54,113 nt of DNA, taken from positions 1-54,113 of IMG/VR virus record IMGVR_UViG_3300027797_000037; one strand, written 5' to 3'. The position numbers and the translations under genes are program-made. Origin of the DNA: a virus. The first letter of the stretch is position 1. Each line of letters begins with the position of its first letter. Below are positions 26,074-35,037 of the stretch, in pieces. Below the pieces are notes generated by a model. The model had not been told where the DNA came from. It did not search any database and saw only the letters and a program-made list of their open reading frames with translations.

Positions 26074-27489
26074 CTACGTGTCTTTTGGTTTAGGAAAGTC
26101 GTTAAATCGTCGAACAGTCATATTTACTGTTGACAGTATCGGTACCATTCGAGAGTTAAAGACAGCGTGGTTTATTGAAAGTTCTTGAATTTGAACTTTG
26201 TATCGCATACCTGCACCAAGGTGTAGTTCTACAACGGTTGGACGGATCCAACCTCTATCCGCTGTCATTCCGTTTATATTAGACCTAAAATCACCGTTTG
26301 GACCCATAATTGTGCGAAACAGATATTCAAGGTCGTACATAGTTCCACGTTCGTAAATCATTTTTCGGTCTTCTTCACTTACGGGCGTTGGATATGCGCC
26401 TAAAACTGTATTCATTGGATTTGGGTTATTTAGTGTGTCTGTTAATTTTTTATCACCTGGACTTGTGTATTTTCCATTTTCATCTATATTGTTAAAATCT
26501 TCAATACGATTTAACATAAGACTAAACGAAACGGTACTAGCCATAAGACCGACAGACATTGGAAAAGACTTATCGGCTCCACTTGCCTCAAAAGAAGGAA
26601 CGGTTTGGCTCACTTGGCCCCAGGCTAAACCTACAGAGGTTGGGTTGTACAAAAATCTAAATCCATATAAGTTATTGTCAAATTTCCTATACGTTTTATC
26701 TTTTGCTTTTTTCGCAGCCGCTGCTCTGTCGGATTCTGCAATTTTAGTTGGAGCCATCATCTGGGCAAATTCGTAATTCATTTGAATAGTTCCAATGCCT
26801 CCAACCACACCTTTCCAAGCATTGTTTGCATCTGTAAATTTAAAACGATCCATAGTTGTTCCAGATTGTAACTTATCCTGAATACCACTAAAAGAAAAGT
26901 ATGCTTCTTTTACCATAGGGGCGTTGTACTTATATTTGCCTACTGTCATCTGTACTGGTGGGGCCACTTCTTCTGTGCCGTCTTCCGTACCTTTAGGAGG
27001 TACATAAGGTGTGGTGTCATTTTTGTCGTCAGGTTTTGTAACTACTGGCGGACCGCTCCAAGAAGAGCCGTGTCCTGATGGCAATCGAAGTTTTGCCTTT
27101 TCTTGACTTCTTTTGATTTCAGCGGCTTTCTTTAATTCTTGTGTCTTTTTAAGGCTTGCAATAGCAGAATCTAAAATTTTTTGTTGGGCATTAACAGCGC
27201 GTACTCGCCTGTCAAACTCAACACCCTCTTCATATGACCGTGGAATTGGATGATCGGAGTTGTACGAAGTTACCATAAATTTAAGTGCTGTTAACGTGTT
27301 TGTTTCAGCAGTAATTAGACCAGTGAGAGATTCAACTTTTTTCTGATATACAAAAATTTCAGTGTCAAGTTTTTTAATTCTTTCATTAGTCTTTTTTCTT
27401 TCAACCTCGCGGTCGTGTTGTGTTTGAGCCTTAGTGTCATTTTTGTCCGCTGTTACTGCGTCATCGTAGGCATCAGCCTGTGTTGCCAT
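26074..27489 (-). CDS. CIS-tube-like tail tube/hub adaptor protein
   Basis: Residues 1-140 of 471 are highly charged and coiled-coil forming. A Pro-rich linker follows (about 145-185). The C-terminal half contains NNLYGFRFLYNPTSVGLAWGQVS and ends in an RYKVQIQELSINHAVFNSRMVPIL segment. This resembles the CIS-tube domain that caps the tail tube next to LysM proteins. It lies between the tape measure and the LysM protein, as expected. The family name is inferred from motif and position. Confidence 0.72.
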   Translation of the reverse strand: MATQADAYDDAVTADKNDTKAQTQHDREVERKKTNERIKKLDTEIFVYQKKVESLTGLITAETNTLTALKFMVTSYNSDHPIPRSYEEGVEFDRRVRAVNAQQKILDSAIASLKKTQELKKAAEIKRSQEKAKLRLPSGHGSSWSGPPVVTKPDDKNDTTPYVPPKGTEDGTEEVAPPVQMTVGKYKYNAPMVKEAYFSFSGIQDKLQSGTTMDRFKFTDANNAWKGVVGGIGTIQMNYEFAQMMAPTKIAESDRAAAAKKAKDKTYRKFDNNLYGFRFLYNPTSVGLAWGQVSQTVPSFEASGADKSFPMSVGLMASTVSFSLMLNRIEDFNNIDENGKYTSPGDKKLTDTLNNPNPMNTVLGAYPTPVSEEDRKMIYERGTMYDLEYLFRTIMGPNGDFRSNINGMTADRGWIRPTVVELHLGAGMRYKVQIQELSINHAVFNSRMVPILSTVNMTVRRFNDFPKPKDT

Positions 27490-30035
27490 TATCTACTTCC
27501 CATCGCTGAAATTGTCGAATCGTTGTGCAGGTACTCTTTTACTTTTTTAGCAAAACGAGCCGCTTCTTCATCTGAAGCCTTGTCAATTTTAAGGGTAATA
27601 TTAATAGTTGTATTGCCTTGTGGCCCTACCGCTGCGGCTGCAATTGAAGCGCCAAACCCAGATGAACCTCCACCGCCAGGTATTTCTAGCGCACCTAAAC
27701 CTCGATTAAATCTTTTAGTAGCGGCCTCATCAGATTGATCTTTTGGTCGCTCAAAGATTCTCATAAACGCCGCTGTTGCGTCGTACCTGCTTGCCTCTGG
27801 GTTTGTTAAAATCCCCATTAAATCTTTGTAACCTTTGTGGTTTAACTCTTTCATTAAGAACATTTTTTGTGCTTCTAAGGTTGATGGATCTAACCCTTGT
27901 TCTGCAGAAAACTTTTTTAAGTTATCCCAACGACCTTTGTGCCATTGAGCAATTCCATAGGAAGTGCCTTTGTCACCAAGTGCATTAGTACGCATATTAG
28001 ACTCGGCCATAAGGTTTGCTACAACGCCAAAAGCACCATTAGGACTTAAACCTTGTGTAACAAGCCAATCCCGCATTTCTTTTGCAACTTCGTGAGGCTT
28101 TCCTGTAGGGGATCCAGTTGGAGATGTAGAACTTTGACTATCGTTAGAATCATACCAAGCAAATGCTTGGTTCAAAGAAAGAAGTCCTTGAGTTCCTAGA
28201 CTTGCCATTGTGGTAGACAATTTTGCTGGAGAGTTTGAACGAGCAGCGCCGCTTAACTCGCTAGGGTTAACAGGGTTGTTCTTTCCTCTACGCACTTCGT
28301 AGTGAAGGTGAGGGCCTGTAGTGTTACCAGATTTTCCAGATTTACCAATTATTTGTCCAGCAGAAACGCTTGCGCCAAGTTGTACATCGCGGGAACTTAA
28401 GTGTCCGTACAATGTTTGGTAACCATTTGCGTGATCAATAACTACGGCTGTTCCGTAGTCTGCGCCAGGGCTGATACTGGAAACAACACCGTCCATATAA
28501 CTCTTTACTGGAGTTCCAACTGGTACTGCATAATCAACACCTGTGTGAGTGCCGTTAGTAGAGGACCAAATTCCGCTGTTATTTTTTTCTCCAAAGCCTG
28601 CACTTATTGCGCCATTAACAGGTGCGCCTCCGCCAATTGCAGCACCGTAACCAGAGGATGCTCCACCAAGACCGCGAGCACCGTAACCTGAAGAACCTCC
28701 ACCAGGCACCAGAAGTGATGCAGCCGTCATAAAGTCTGCAGCAGCGGCGGCAAAGATAGGCGCTGCATCCATAATTCCCCTACCAATGTTTGACCCGTAG
28801 TAACCGTCTGCATAACCCTTCAATCGCCCTAATGCTGGAGCAGTCAGTTCAAGTGCTTCGTTTAAAATATTAATTTGTACGGCGGCGTCGTGGAACCCCG
28901 CAACCATCGACCCAGTTGCTGCTTGCATTAGTTCAGTTTCAGACTCATTCATTATTCCAACTGCGTCAAGTGATGTATTTTTGTTATCTCCTACTGACTC
29001 TGCTTTAGCAAGATCTGGATCTCTTCCACCTGCAATATCAATAAACATCTGTGAAAAGATTGCTTGTTGCGCATCAGTAAATCCCATAGTTTTTAAGTTG
29101 GCACCTGCGTTACCCATAAGGAGTGCGTTTTGTACATCTTTTTCAGTAGCGCCCTTTTGAAACATTTGGTTAAAAAGTTCTTTAGCAATTTGTCCTGTTG
29201 ACTTTTGTTCTCCTGAAGCAGCGTCGTAAGTGTCAATGCCATATTGATAGAGGTTAGCCCCGCTTTGTCCAGAGTGAAGTCCAGCAATTGCTTGTGCTGC
29301 TGGAGCGTTTTCCATTCCTAAATACCTAAACGCTCCACCAACTTCAGAGGCTGCTTGTTTAAAACTTGCACTTCCTGGAATATAACCAGCACTTGCAAGA
29401 AGCGGTGCAACCATTCCATCTGCACCAACGCTTGAAAGTCCTCCATGACCCATTGCCTTTAAAGTAGATCGTTGCAGATCTCCTCTACTAATACCAGGTG
29501 CACGAAGGGCTGCTTGGTAGTAACCGATGTCTCTTTGTATAGTGAGCGCAGTATCAGGCATTTGCCCCATTGATTGTACGGCCAGTGCAGCGGCTGTCTT
29601 TATTGCACCAAGTCCTCCGCGATACGCAGCCTCAAGGGGAGAAATACCCAACGAAATTCCCGCAAACTCCACGTTTTGACCACCGCCACCTTGTGGGCTG
29701 ACGGTGCTCAGTGCTTGAGCGTGTGCAACGCGTCGTTCTGATCCTTGGTGCTGTCCAGAAAAATCTGCCATAGAGTTTTCTAAGAAGTTTTGTCCATTGG
29801 ATCCTTGGGCAACAGGGTACGAGAAACCTGCCATTGATGGCATCTGGGAGTTTCCACTATTACCGAGCCCGTACTGACCACCCATTGATTGGATGGAACC
29901 ACGGACATCGGTAATAGCAGATGCTGCAACACCTTTTACACGTGCAACAGCCTCATAGAGTTCATTAACTTTTTTAGTTAAGGTGTCAACGCCGTCGGTC
30001 AGGCCTTGAAGGTTATTAACCATCTCGTTAGCCAT
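27489..30035 (-). CDS. Tape measure protein with M23 peptidase and tail lysozyme domains
   Basis: The 848-residue protein has an N-terminal coiled region (about 1-50) and a Gly/Ala-rich helical part to about 450. Residues 470-600 are an M23 endopeptidase with H497, D501, H576 and H578 in HTGVDY and GPHLHYE. Residues 648-785 fit the phage tail lysozyme family, with probable catalytic E678 in LMAESN. It sets tail length and likely cleaves both peptide and glycan bonds during entry. It follows the chaperone genes. Confidence 0.92.
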   Translation of the reverse strand: MANEMVNNLQGLTDGVDTLTKKVNELYEAVARVKGVAASAITDVRGSIQSMGGQYGLGNSGNSQMPSMAGFSYPVAQGSNGQNFLENSMADFSGQHQGSERRVAHAQALSTVSPQGGGGQNVEFAGISLGISPLEAAYRGGLGAIKTAAALAVQSMGQMPDTALTIQRDIGYYQAALRAPGISRGDLQRSTLKAMGHGGLSSVGADGMVAPLLASAGYIPGSASFKQAASEVGGAFRYLGMENAPAAQAIAGLHSGQSGANLYQYGIDTYDAASGEQKSTGQIAKELFNQMFQKGATEKDVQNALLMGNAGANLKTMGFTDAQQAIFSQMFIDIAGGRDPDLAKAESVGDNKNTSLDAVGIMNESETELMQAATGSMVAGFHDAAVQINILNEALELTAPALGRLKGYADGYYGSNIGRGIMDAAPIFAAAAADFMTAASLLVPGGGSSGYGARGLGGASSGYGAAIGGGAPVNGAISAGFGEKNNSGIWSSTNGTHTGVDYAVPVGTPVKSYMDGVVSSISPGADYGTAVVIDHANGYQTLYGHLSSRDVQLGASVSAGQIIGKSGKSGNTTGPHLHYEVRRGKNNPVNPSELSGAARSNSPAKLSTTMASLGTQGLLSLNQAFAWYDSNDSQSSTSPTGSPTGKPHEVAKEMRDWLVTQGLSPNGAFGVVANLMAESNMRTNALGDKGTSYGIAQWHKGRWDNLKKFSAEQGLDPSTLEAQKMFLMKELNHKGYKDLMGILTNPEASRYDATAAFMRIFERPKDQSDEAATKRFNRGLGALEIPGGGGSSGFGASIAAAAVGPQGNTTINITLKIDKASDEEAARFAKKVKEYLHNDSTISAMGSR

Positions 30036-30036
30036 G

Positions 30037-31000
30037 CTAGTCCCTTCTAGACGTTACCCTGGCTATTTCTATCCAGTTTTTTCTTTCTCTTGGAGATAAC
30101 TTTTGTATCTCTGATAATGTCCACCCTTTAAACGAATGAGTCAAGGTTGACCACTCTCTTATAAGGAGGTTGTACGAGTTAAAGTTAAAAGCGAAACAAG
30201 TTGCCAAAATTAATTGGAACCCGTACCTCGCTCTCACAATCGGGGCAAGTAACCGAAACATCTTCTAACTTTGGCCCTGGAACACGTTTCATAATTTCGG
30301 CGCTTACTAAGCGGCGATCTGCAAGGCTCAATTTTTGAACCTGTAGTTTGCTAACTACTGGCATGTCGTTAATCTCTAAAATAGTCTTTTCAAGAAGAAC
30401 GGTACTAAGTTCTGCTGGTGTTTTGTCCGCATTGTTAATGAGTTCTCTTTGTGCTACTCCTGTAGGAAGTTGAACTTTAATTACTGTGTTCTTTCCTTCT
30501 ACCATAAAAATAGTTTCATTAATTGGATCTGTTAACACCTTGCTTTTGATGTCGGTGTTTAGATCAACACTTACTTCTTTAACAACAGAACACCCTGTGC
30601 AATACGCGGGGATTGTAGTTGTTGAACCAAATGTGGCTTTAATGATCCCAATGACAAGAGCGTCTCTGTCTCCTGCCAACATGCTGTCTAAGAGTTCTTC
30701 TGTAGCCTTTTCACGACCAACACTTACAGTGCCGCGATTGAGGACGGTAAGCATTGCTTTTCCAATTGTAGTTGCTTTAGAAATTGCTTCTTCATCAGAG
30801 CCGTTTAATTCTCTAACCTCTGCCTCCGTGATGACCTCCCCAGCGTCATTAATGTAGCCGCCAGGGAGGATCACCAAGGTGTCTGAAGGAGAAGTAATTT
30901 TTACGTCACCATCTATAGACTTAGGTTGTTCTTGAAGAGCCTGTTGAATCAGGTTGTTTGCCAATGCGGGGTTATTCGCTGAACTAATTGTATTCGTCAT
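30037..31000 (-). CDS. Tail assembly chaperone, long form (programmed +1 frameshift)
   Basis: The short chaperone frame ends at TTT TAA (30190-30185). In the +1 frame the next codon AAC opens 49 further residues to the stop at 30037. These include WTLSEIQKLSPRERKNWIEIARV, a motif typical of the T part of tail chaperone G/GT pairs just before the tape measure. Phe-tRNA can re-pair perfectly after slipping from TTT to TTT, with a stop codon waiting in the A site, as in prfB. The long product would be about 320 residues. A separate start at ATG 30261 is less likely, having no good ribosome-binding site. Confidence 0.65.
30184..30190 (-). other. Putative +1 frameshift site TTT_TAA_C
   Basis: On the minus strand the bases read TTTTAAC. 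The P-site codon TTT can slip by one base onto TTT, and the A-site is a TAA stop, which slows decoding. This is the same logic as the CTT TGA C site of release factor 2 genes. There is no obvious strong Shine-Dalgarno stimulator directly upstream. Slippage would join the frame ending at 30185 to the frame ending at 30037. Confidence 0.6.
30185..31000 (-). CDS. Tail assembly chaperone, short form (gp26-like)
   Basis: A 271-residue protein with a disordered N-terminus and a beta-rich domain. Two CxxC pairs are present: CTGC (about residue 135) and CPDC near the C-terminus (about 255), which can form a zinc ribbon. The helical segment AQRELINNADKTPAEL and the KRVPGPKLEDVSVTCPDC region fit T4 gp26-like hub assembly proteins. 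It lies between the tube gene and tape measure, the usual chaperone position. Confidence 0.78.
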   Translation of the reverse strand: MTNTISSANNPALANNLIQQALQEQPKSIDGDVKITSPSDTLVILPGGYINDAGEVITEAEVRELNGSDEEAISKATTIGKAMLTVLNRGTVSVGREKATEELLDSMLAGDRDALVIGIIKATFGSTTTIPAYCTGCSVVKEVSVDLNTDIKSKVLTDPINETIFMVEGKNTVIKVQLPTGVAQRELINNADKTPAELSTVLLEKTILEINDMPVVSKLQVQKLSLADRRLVSAEIMKRVPGPKLEDVSVTCPDCESEVRVPINFGNLFRF

Positions 31001-31012
31001 TTTATTCCTTTT

Positions 31013-31672
31013 TTAGGTTGCAGGGATTGCTGTGGCGTCTGTGCCAATGGTTGTTCCAATTGAGATGTCAAATCCTTCATGAATTAGAGTCATCTGCTCA
31101 ACAAGAAGAGCGTTATCTCCAGCATTTAGATCTGAGTAAGCAATTGCAGTTGGCCATGCGTTGTAAACTTTAAAACGCATTCCAACAGTATCAGTAGAGT
31201 TGTTTGTCTTTGTAACATCTTTTCCTGCAGTGTCTTTAACGGTAGTTGCCGTACCGTCTTCTTCACCTGCAGCAGGGGTTGGGTGTGCCAGTACTTGGAT
31301 GTCAAGATCGCAACGGAAGTTTTGTCCAACAGTACGGAGAGTTCCTCCAGCGTTCATTGTTGAGAAGATGTTACGCATCCACTTCCAGTGACGATCAGCG
31401 TTTGCACCAAGCATTACACCACGTTGTAGTGTAATTGGGGTAAACGTTGACTGACCAGGAATCTGGTGTACGGTTGTGTTATATCCACCTTCACGGTAAG
31501 GAATAGAGTCTGTAGCAATAGAAAGACCTGATACAGATGTAAACCCAAACTTTACAGACTTGAGGGCTGCAATAGTACTGTTAGTAGAGTCTTGCGGATT
31601 AAACGTAACCAAGAATCGGAAGTTACGTAGAGGATCTGTTTCCATAGATCCTCTGTTATTGATAAAAGCCAT
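31013..31672 (-). CDS. Tail tube protein (gp19-like)
   Basis: The 219-residue protein starts with DPLRNFRFLVTF and has a FTSVSGLSIATDSIPYREGG motif and an ITLQRGVMLGANADRHWKWM segment. These are diagnostic of gp19/FII-type tubes. The GVM...W pair is highly conserved in T4-like tubes. It polymerises into the inner tube through which DNA passes. It follows the sheath gene, as in nearly all myoviruses. Confidence 0.95.
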   Translation of the reverse strand: MAFINNRGSMETDPLRNFRFLVTFNPQDSTNSTIAALKSVKFGFTSVSGLSIATDSIPYREGGYNTTVHQIPGQSTFTPITLQRGVMLGANADRHWKWMRNIFSTMNAGGTLRTVGQNFRCDLDIQVLAHPTPAAGEEDGTATTVKDTAGKDVTKTNNSTDTVGMRFKVYNAWPTAIAYSDLNAGDNALLVEQMTLIHEGFDISIGTTIGTDATAIPAT

Positions 31673-31692
31673 TTGTAATTTCTCCTTCGGGG

Positions 31693-33195
31693 TTAGTTAA
31701 TTGACTTTTGGCTGAGGTCAATGACGATGAACTCTGCAGGGTATTGAAGAGCAACACCGACTTGAATGTGTACTTCACCATTTTGGATCTGTACAGCGGT
31801 GTTATTTTCTGCATCACACTTTACAAAGAAAGCCTGGGCAGGGGTAGCACCACGAAGACCGCCTTGATTGCGGTATTGGTTTAGGAACACAGCGACCACA
31901 GTAGTGATCTGTGCCCAAAGACGCTCATCGTTGTTTTCAAAGATAGCGAATTCAGTAATGTTCTTTAGCGTCTTTCGGATGTAAATTAAAGAACGACGCA
32001 TGTTGACATACTTGTTTGCTGTACCGTCTTGCATCAGTGTACGAGCACCCATAACAACTAAACCTGCTCCAGGCACTGCACGGATTGGGTTTACAGGGGA
32101 TGTGCTTGAGTTCATTGTGTCAAGTTCTGTTGAGGTAAATCCCTTTTCAACTGAAACGACGCCACGGACTGCCATAGAAAGTCCTGCAGGAGCCTTAAAC
32201 ACACCTGTCTTAGCATCAGTATCAAGGTACAAACCTGCTATTGAACCTGAAGGACCAATCTTACGAAGAGCACTTGAAGAACGTCCAATTGGATCTGCAA
32301 TAAGAAGGTTAGGGTAATAAACAGCGCCGTGGCTTGAATCTGTAAGGCTTCCAGCAAATGAGATTGCTTGAGCAACAGTTCTATTAGGTGCTGTATCAAT
32401 TACAACAAATCCTTCGTTGCTTTCTGCCCAAGAAGTTGCAGCATCAATAACTCCAGGAACGTTAGAAGCAAGTGAGTGCACTGCTGGTAAAAAGAACACA
32501 AGAGGGCGGTTAATTGTAGAGAAGTCTTCAAACACAGAAACATCTGATCCCTTGTAGTCAAGGTAATCTGCTGCAACTGGAGTTGAACCGTCTCCTCCTC
32601 CTGTGAGGGGGTAGGTGTTGGCTACAGGAGTGCCTGATCCGCTGTAACTAATTTCAATTGTTGAAGAGACAAGGTTTACTACTGTTTCTGCAAAACTTGT
32701 TGATGTCTCGTCATCAAACACGATGTTCTCATAACGTTCTAAAAGAATATCGTCGGTGCGGTCACCTGCTACACCTGATTCTTTGTAGACTGAAAGGGTG
32801 TAGTGACTTGCAATAGATCCTGCAGTGATTTTAACACGAAGGTTGTTTCCGTCTACTCCTGCGTTTTTTGCGACAACTGTAGCAACAACTGCACTTGCTG
32901 AAGTCAAAATATTTACATCAGCCTTTCCTGCATCTGATGCAAGGAGGCGCTTAACATAAAGTTCGCGTCCACCGTTTGAGAAGAATGCTCCCACTTGAAA
33001 TGTTGCTGGGTAAGAAGCGTTGTATCCACCAAAGGTGTTTACAAATTGGTACCAAGATGAAACAAAAGTCACAATTTCTGGACCTTCAGCAAAAGGCGCA
33101 ACAACTGCACCTGCTGCATCAGCATTTGCCCCCGTATTGACTGGGGCGGAAAGTAGGCGTTCACTTAGGTAAACACCTGGGCGGCTATAAGCCAT
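31693..33195 (-). CDS. Contractile tail sheath protein
   Basis: The 500-residue protein begins with the RPGVYLSERL motif and has AFFSNGGRELYVKRL and a C-terminal NMRRSLIYIRKTLKNITEFAIFENNDERLW segment, all conserved in T4 gp18-like sheaths. The C-terminal PAEFIVIDL strand contributes to the inter-subunit mesh. This gene fixes the phage as a myovirus. It lies directly upstream of the tube gene. Confidence 0.96.
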   Translation of the reverse strand: MAYSRPGVYLSERLLSAPVNTGANADAAGAVVAPFAEGPEIVTFVSSWYQFVNTFGGYNASYPATFQVGAFFSNGGRELYVKRLLASDAGKADVNILTSASAVVATVVAKNAGVDGNNLRVKITAGSIASHYTLSVYKESGVAGDRTDDILLERYENIVFDDETSTSFAETVVNLVSSTIEISYSGSGTPVANTYPLTGGGDGSTPVAADYLDYKGSDVSVFEDFSTINRPLVFFLPAVHSLASNVPGVIDAATSWAESNEGFVVIDTAPNRTVAQAISFAGSLTDSSHGAVYYPNLLIADPIGRSSSALRKIGPSGSIAGLYLDTDAKTGVFKAPAGLSMAVRGVVSVEKGFTSTELDTMNSSTSPVNPIRAVPGAGLVVMGARTLMQDGTANKYVNMRRSLIYIRKTLKNITEFAIFENNDERLWAQITTVVAVFLNQYRNQGGLRGATPAQAFFVKCDAENNTAVQIQNGEVHIQVGVALQYPAEFIVIDLSQKSIN

Positions 33196-33231
33196 TGTTT
33201 TCTCCTAACTAGTTGGGTAAGGGGTTCCGAA

Positions 33232-33894
33232 TTATTCTGGGAGTGTAAACGACTCAACAGCCTCAAACGGATACCTTGTACTGCCTTGAGTAAAGGTTCC
33301 GAGTGTGCCTGTAAGGTTAACTTGCGACACTTTATGAAATACTCGAAATACAGATGGCTGTACTTCGCTTGAAACACGTACGGTAATAGCGTTTACAAAT
33401 AAACGCTTTCCCGACTCTGTAATGTCTCTTTTTGAAACATCCAAAACATCCAGACGACGATAGGTTCCATCATCTGTATCCAAAACGGCAAACCGCAATG
33501 GAATCTTTGTTCCTAGTAACTGCGCTAGGATTGAACGATCATGCCGTGGTTGGCGTGAATACACAGTAATTTGATAATCAATATTTACTGGGATTGGGTA
33601 ATCAACTTCCCAAGTTCCGTCTTGGTTTGCATTTTGCACACCTAGTGGAGGAGCCATGTAGTGGGGTTGCGCTTTTCCACGCATGGCTCGCATAACGTCT
33701 TCAGCAATGTCAATCATATCTATTGTGATGTAGGGGTACATCTGAGTAGTAATTTCTTGATCAGGTTGGCCAAACCACACCTTTACAGGACGAGTAGTTA
33801 TTTGAGTAGAACCAGCCTTTTGGTCAGTAACGGTCATACCTGTCAGAAGGGTTTTTAGCGCTTGATCTTCGCTGAGAAGAAAGTTTATTGTCAT
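33232..33894 (-). CDS. Tail terminator-like protein
   Basis: The 220-residue protein has an N-terminal helix, a VWFGQPDQEITTQMYPYITIDMI strand region, and a central YPIPVNIDYQITVYSRQPRHDRSIL segment. It resembles neck or tail-terminator proteins that cap the tail tube and sheath. Its position just before the sheath gene supports this. Exact family membership is not certain. Confidence 0.62.
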   Translation of the reverse strand: MTINFLLSEDQALKTLLTGMTVTDQKAGSTQITTRPVKVWFGQPDQEITTQMYPYITIDMIDIAEDVMRAMRGKAQPHYMAPPLGVQNANQDGTWEVDYPIPVNIDYQITVYSRQPRHDRSILAQLLGTKIPLRFAVLDTDDGTYRRLDVLDVSKRDITESGKRLFVNAITVRVSSEVQPSVFRVFHKVSQVNLTGTLGTFTQGSTRYPFEAVESFTLPE

Positions 33895-34211
33895 AATGAT
33901 TTCTCCACGTACTTGAAAAGACGTTTTGAAATAAATTTTTCTGCTTCATTTGTGCGGTTAGCAAACCTGCGGATGGTCGCTGTTGGAGAGTTTCCAGGGG
34001 TTCCGTACTCTAGGTCCAAGGCTTTTGCTTTGTGGCTCTCGTGGACGTGGGCTGAAAATCCTTGGCTCTTTTTGTAGCCAACTCCCATACCGCGTACAAC
34101 TTCGCTGGGCCAGTTACTTTTGCGTGCTTCATTACGCAAGTGGGCACCCATCATTCGGGTTGCGTCAATGCTTGCTTTGTGGATTGCTGATTCGAAAGTT
34201 TTTTGATTCAC
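33891..34211 (-). CDS. Neck / head-tail joining protein (HK97 gp10-like)
   Basis: The 106-residue protein begins at a GTG that overlaps the stop of the preceding small gene (GTGA). It shows an N-terminal helix, then an ALDLEYGTPGNSPTATIRRFAN segment. This YGT and P...R pattern is typical of HK97-gp10-like tail completion proteins. It overlaps the terminator gene by 4 bp, matching the usual order of neck proteins. Confidence 0.75.
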   Translation of the reverse strand: MNQKTFESAIHKASIDATRMMGAHLRNEARKSNWPSEVVRGMGVGYKKSQGFSAHVHESHKAKALDLEYGTPGNSPTATIRRFANRTNEAEKFISKRLFKYVEKSL

Positions 34212-34384
34212 TTCTTTTTAATGGCCTTCGCAGCAACTTTGCCACCAACGTAGCCTGCGATAAGACCAGTAAAGAGTGCACTGTTTCTTTTGGGTTGGCT
34301 AACGTATACGCCCTTCATGAACTCTTCAACGTCTTCTCGACCGTTCAGTTCAGCGGCACGCTCATACCAAGGCTTCCAAGCCAT
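34208..34384 (-). CDS. Small hypothetical protein with C-terminal hydrophobic segment (58 aa)
   Basis: A gene found by reading the gap upstream of the gp10-like neck gene. The ATG at 34384 opens 58 codons that end in TGA at 34208, overlapping the GTG of the neck gene. The N-terminal half is amphipathic with Trp (AWKPWYERAAELNGREDVEE). The C-terminal half (LFTGLIAGYVGGKVAAKAIKKK) is a short hydrophobic stretch with a basic tail. Function is unknown. Confidence 0.72.
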   Translation of the reverse strand: MAWKPWYERAAELNGREDVEEFMKGVYVSQPKRNSALFTGLIAGYVGGKVAAKAIKKK

Positions 34385-34462
34385 AATAAACCCCTTTATC
34401 GCAAGTAGTGGGAACTACACAGGGCACGCATGTGATCCTGATACTGCAATGATAAAGAAGAA

Positions 34463-34480
34463 AGGCCCCTTTCGGGGCCT
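34463..34480 (-). terminator. Strong intrinsic terminator
   Basis: A perfect 7-bp G/C-rich stem (34463-34469 with 34474-34480) with a 4-base loop. On the minus strand it is followed by TTTCTTCTTT. It lies 20 bp after the stop of the 51-aa gene and 79 bp before the 58-aa gene. It probably separates neck small-gene transcripts from the tail module. Confidence 0.8.
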
Positions 34481-34499
34481 AACTACTTACTTCTTTTTT

Positions 34500-34655
34500 C
34501 TACATGCCCCTTTTTTGCTTCATACCCATCTTAGGAACTTTACCCTTTTTAAGTGCTTTAAAGTCAGCGCCAGTGATTTTGGTTGTAGGTTTTGCAGCCC
34601 CAGCAATCTTTATCTGCTTAGGGGTTAATGGTTTAGGTTTTGATGACTTGGCCAT
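34500..34655 (-). CDS. Small basic protein (51 aa)
   Basis: The ATG at 34655 shares a base with the preceding stop (TAATG). The 51-residue product is about one quarter Lys, with Pro-Lys repeats and a Met/Gly-rich tail. It is likely disordered and could bind nucleic acid. It is the last gene of a five-gene run of tiny basic proteins before the terminator at 34463. Confidence 0.65.
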   Translation of the reverse strand: MAKSSKPKPLTPKQIKIAGAAKPTTKITGADFKALKKGKVPKMGMKQKRGM

Positions 34656-34777
34656 TACTTCTTGTCCTTCTTTTTAGTTGGTTTACTTTTGGTTTTTGCA
34701 AACTTCTTATTAGCAGAAGCAAGGGTCTTCATCCCATGTTTATCTTTAGGCTTCATGCAGCCACAGGTGGCACACAT
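34655..34777 (-). CDS. Small Cys/Lys-rich protein (40 aa)
   Basis: Forty residues beginning MCATCGCMKPKDKHGMK, with Cys at 2, 5 and 7, and ending in a lysine-rich tail. Both ends use TAATG overlaps with neighbours, so translation is reinitiated along the chain. Its N-terminus is clearly related to the next small gene. It may bind metal and nucleic acid. Confidence 0.68.
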   Translation of the reverse strand: MCATCGCMKPKDKHGMKTLASANKKFAKTKSKPTKKKDKK

Positions 34778-34896
34778 TACTTCTTCTTTCCCTTACAGGC
34801 CTTGCAAGTACCGCAAGTACAAGCCTTCTTTGACTTTGGGCCCTTGCCAAAACCTGGCTCGCCCTTTTTCTTACCACATCCACATGCTGCACACAT
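34777..34896 (-). CDS. Small Cys-rich protein (39 aa)
   Basis: Thirty-nine residues starting MCAACGCGKKKG and containing a second cluster ACTCGTCKAC. Seven Cys in total could bind one or two zinc ions. Lysine is abundant. The start of the downstream paralogue overlaps its stop (TAATG). Small Cys-rich proteins with MCxxCGCG starts occur in many phage genomes near head genes; function is unknown. Confidence 0.7.
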   Translation of the reverse strand: MCAACGCGKKKGEPGFGKGPKSKKACTCGTCKACKGKKK

Positions 34897-35037
34897 CTAC
34901 TTGCTCACTTTCTTCTTAGGTTTGGATTTTGCAACTCCTTTTGCAGGGACACAATTTGGAACTTTCTTGCCATTCTTCATCTTCATGCCTACCTGAGTGT
35001 AGCCATCCCAACATGGATCTGTCTTCTTAGTTGCCAT
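34897..35037 (-). CDS. Small phage protein with GMKxKNGKKVPNCVP motif (46 aa)
   Basis: The 46-residue product contains DPCWDGYTQVGMKMKNGKKV followed by PNCVP. This pattern is widespread as a short element in marine and cyanophage structural proteins. Two Cys flank the core. The C-terminus is lysine-rich. It ends 1 bp before the Cys-rich gene start and begins where the DUF6321-like gene ends. Confidence 0.75.
   Translation of the reverse strand: MATKKTDPCWDGYTQVGMKMKNGKKVPNCVPAKGVAKSKPKKKVSK

Noticed and set aside
30037-30261. Independent 74-residue gene starting at ATG 30261
   Set aside because: No proper ribosome-binding site, a 77-bp overlap with the chaperone, and better explanation as a +1 frameshift extension. 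It is not fully excluded.
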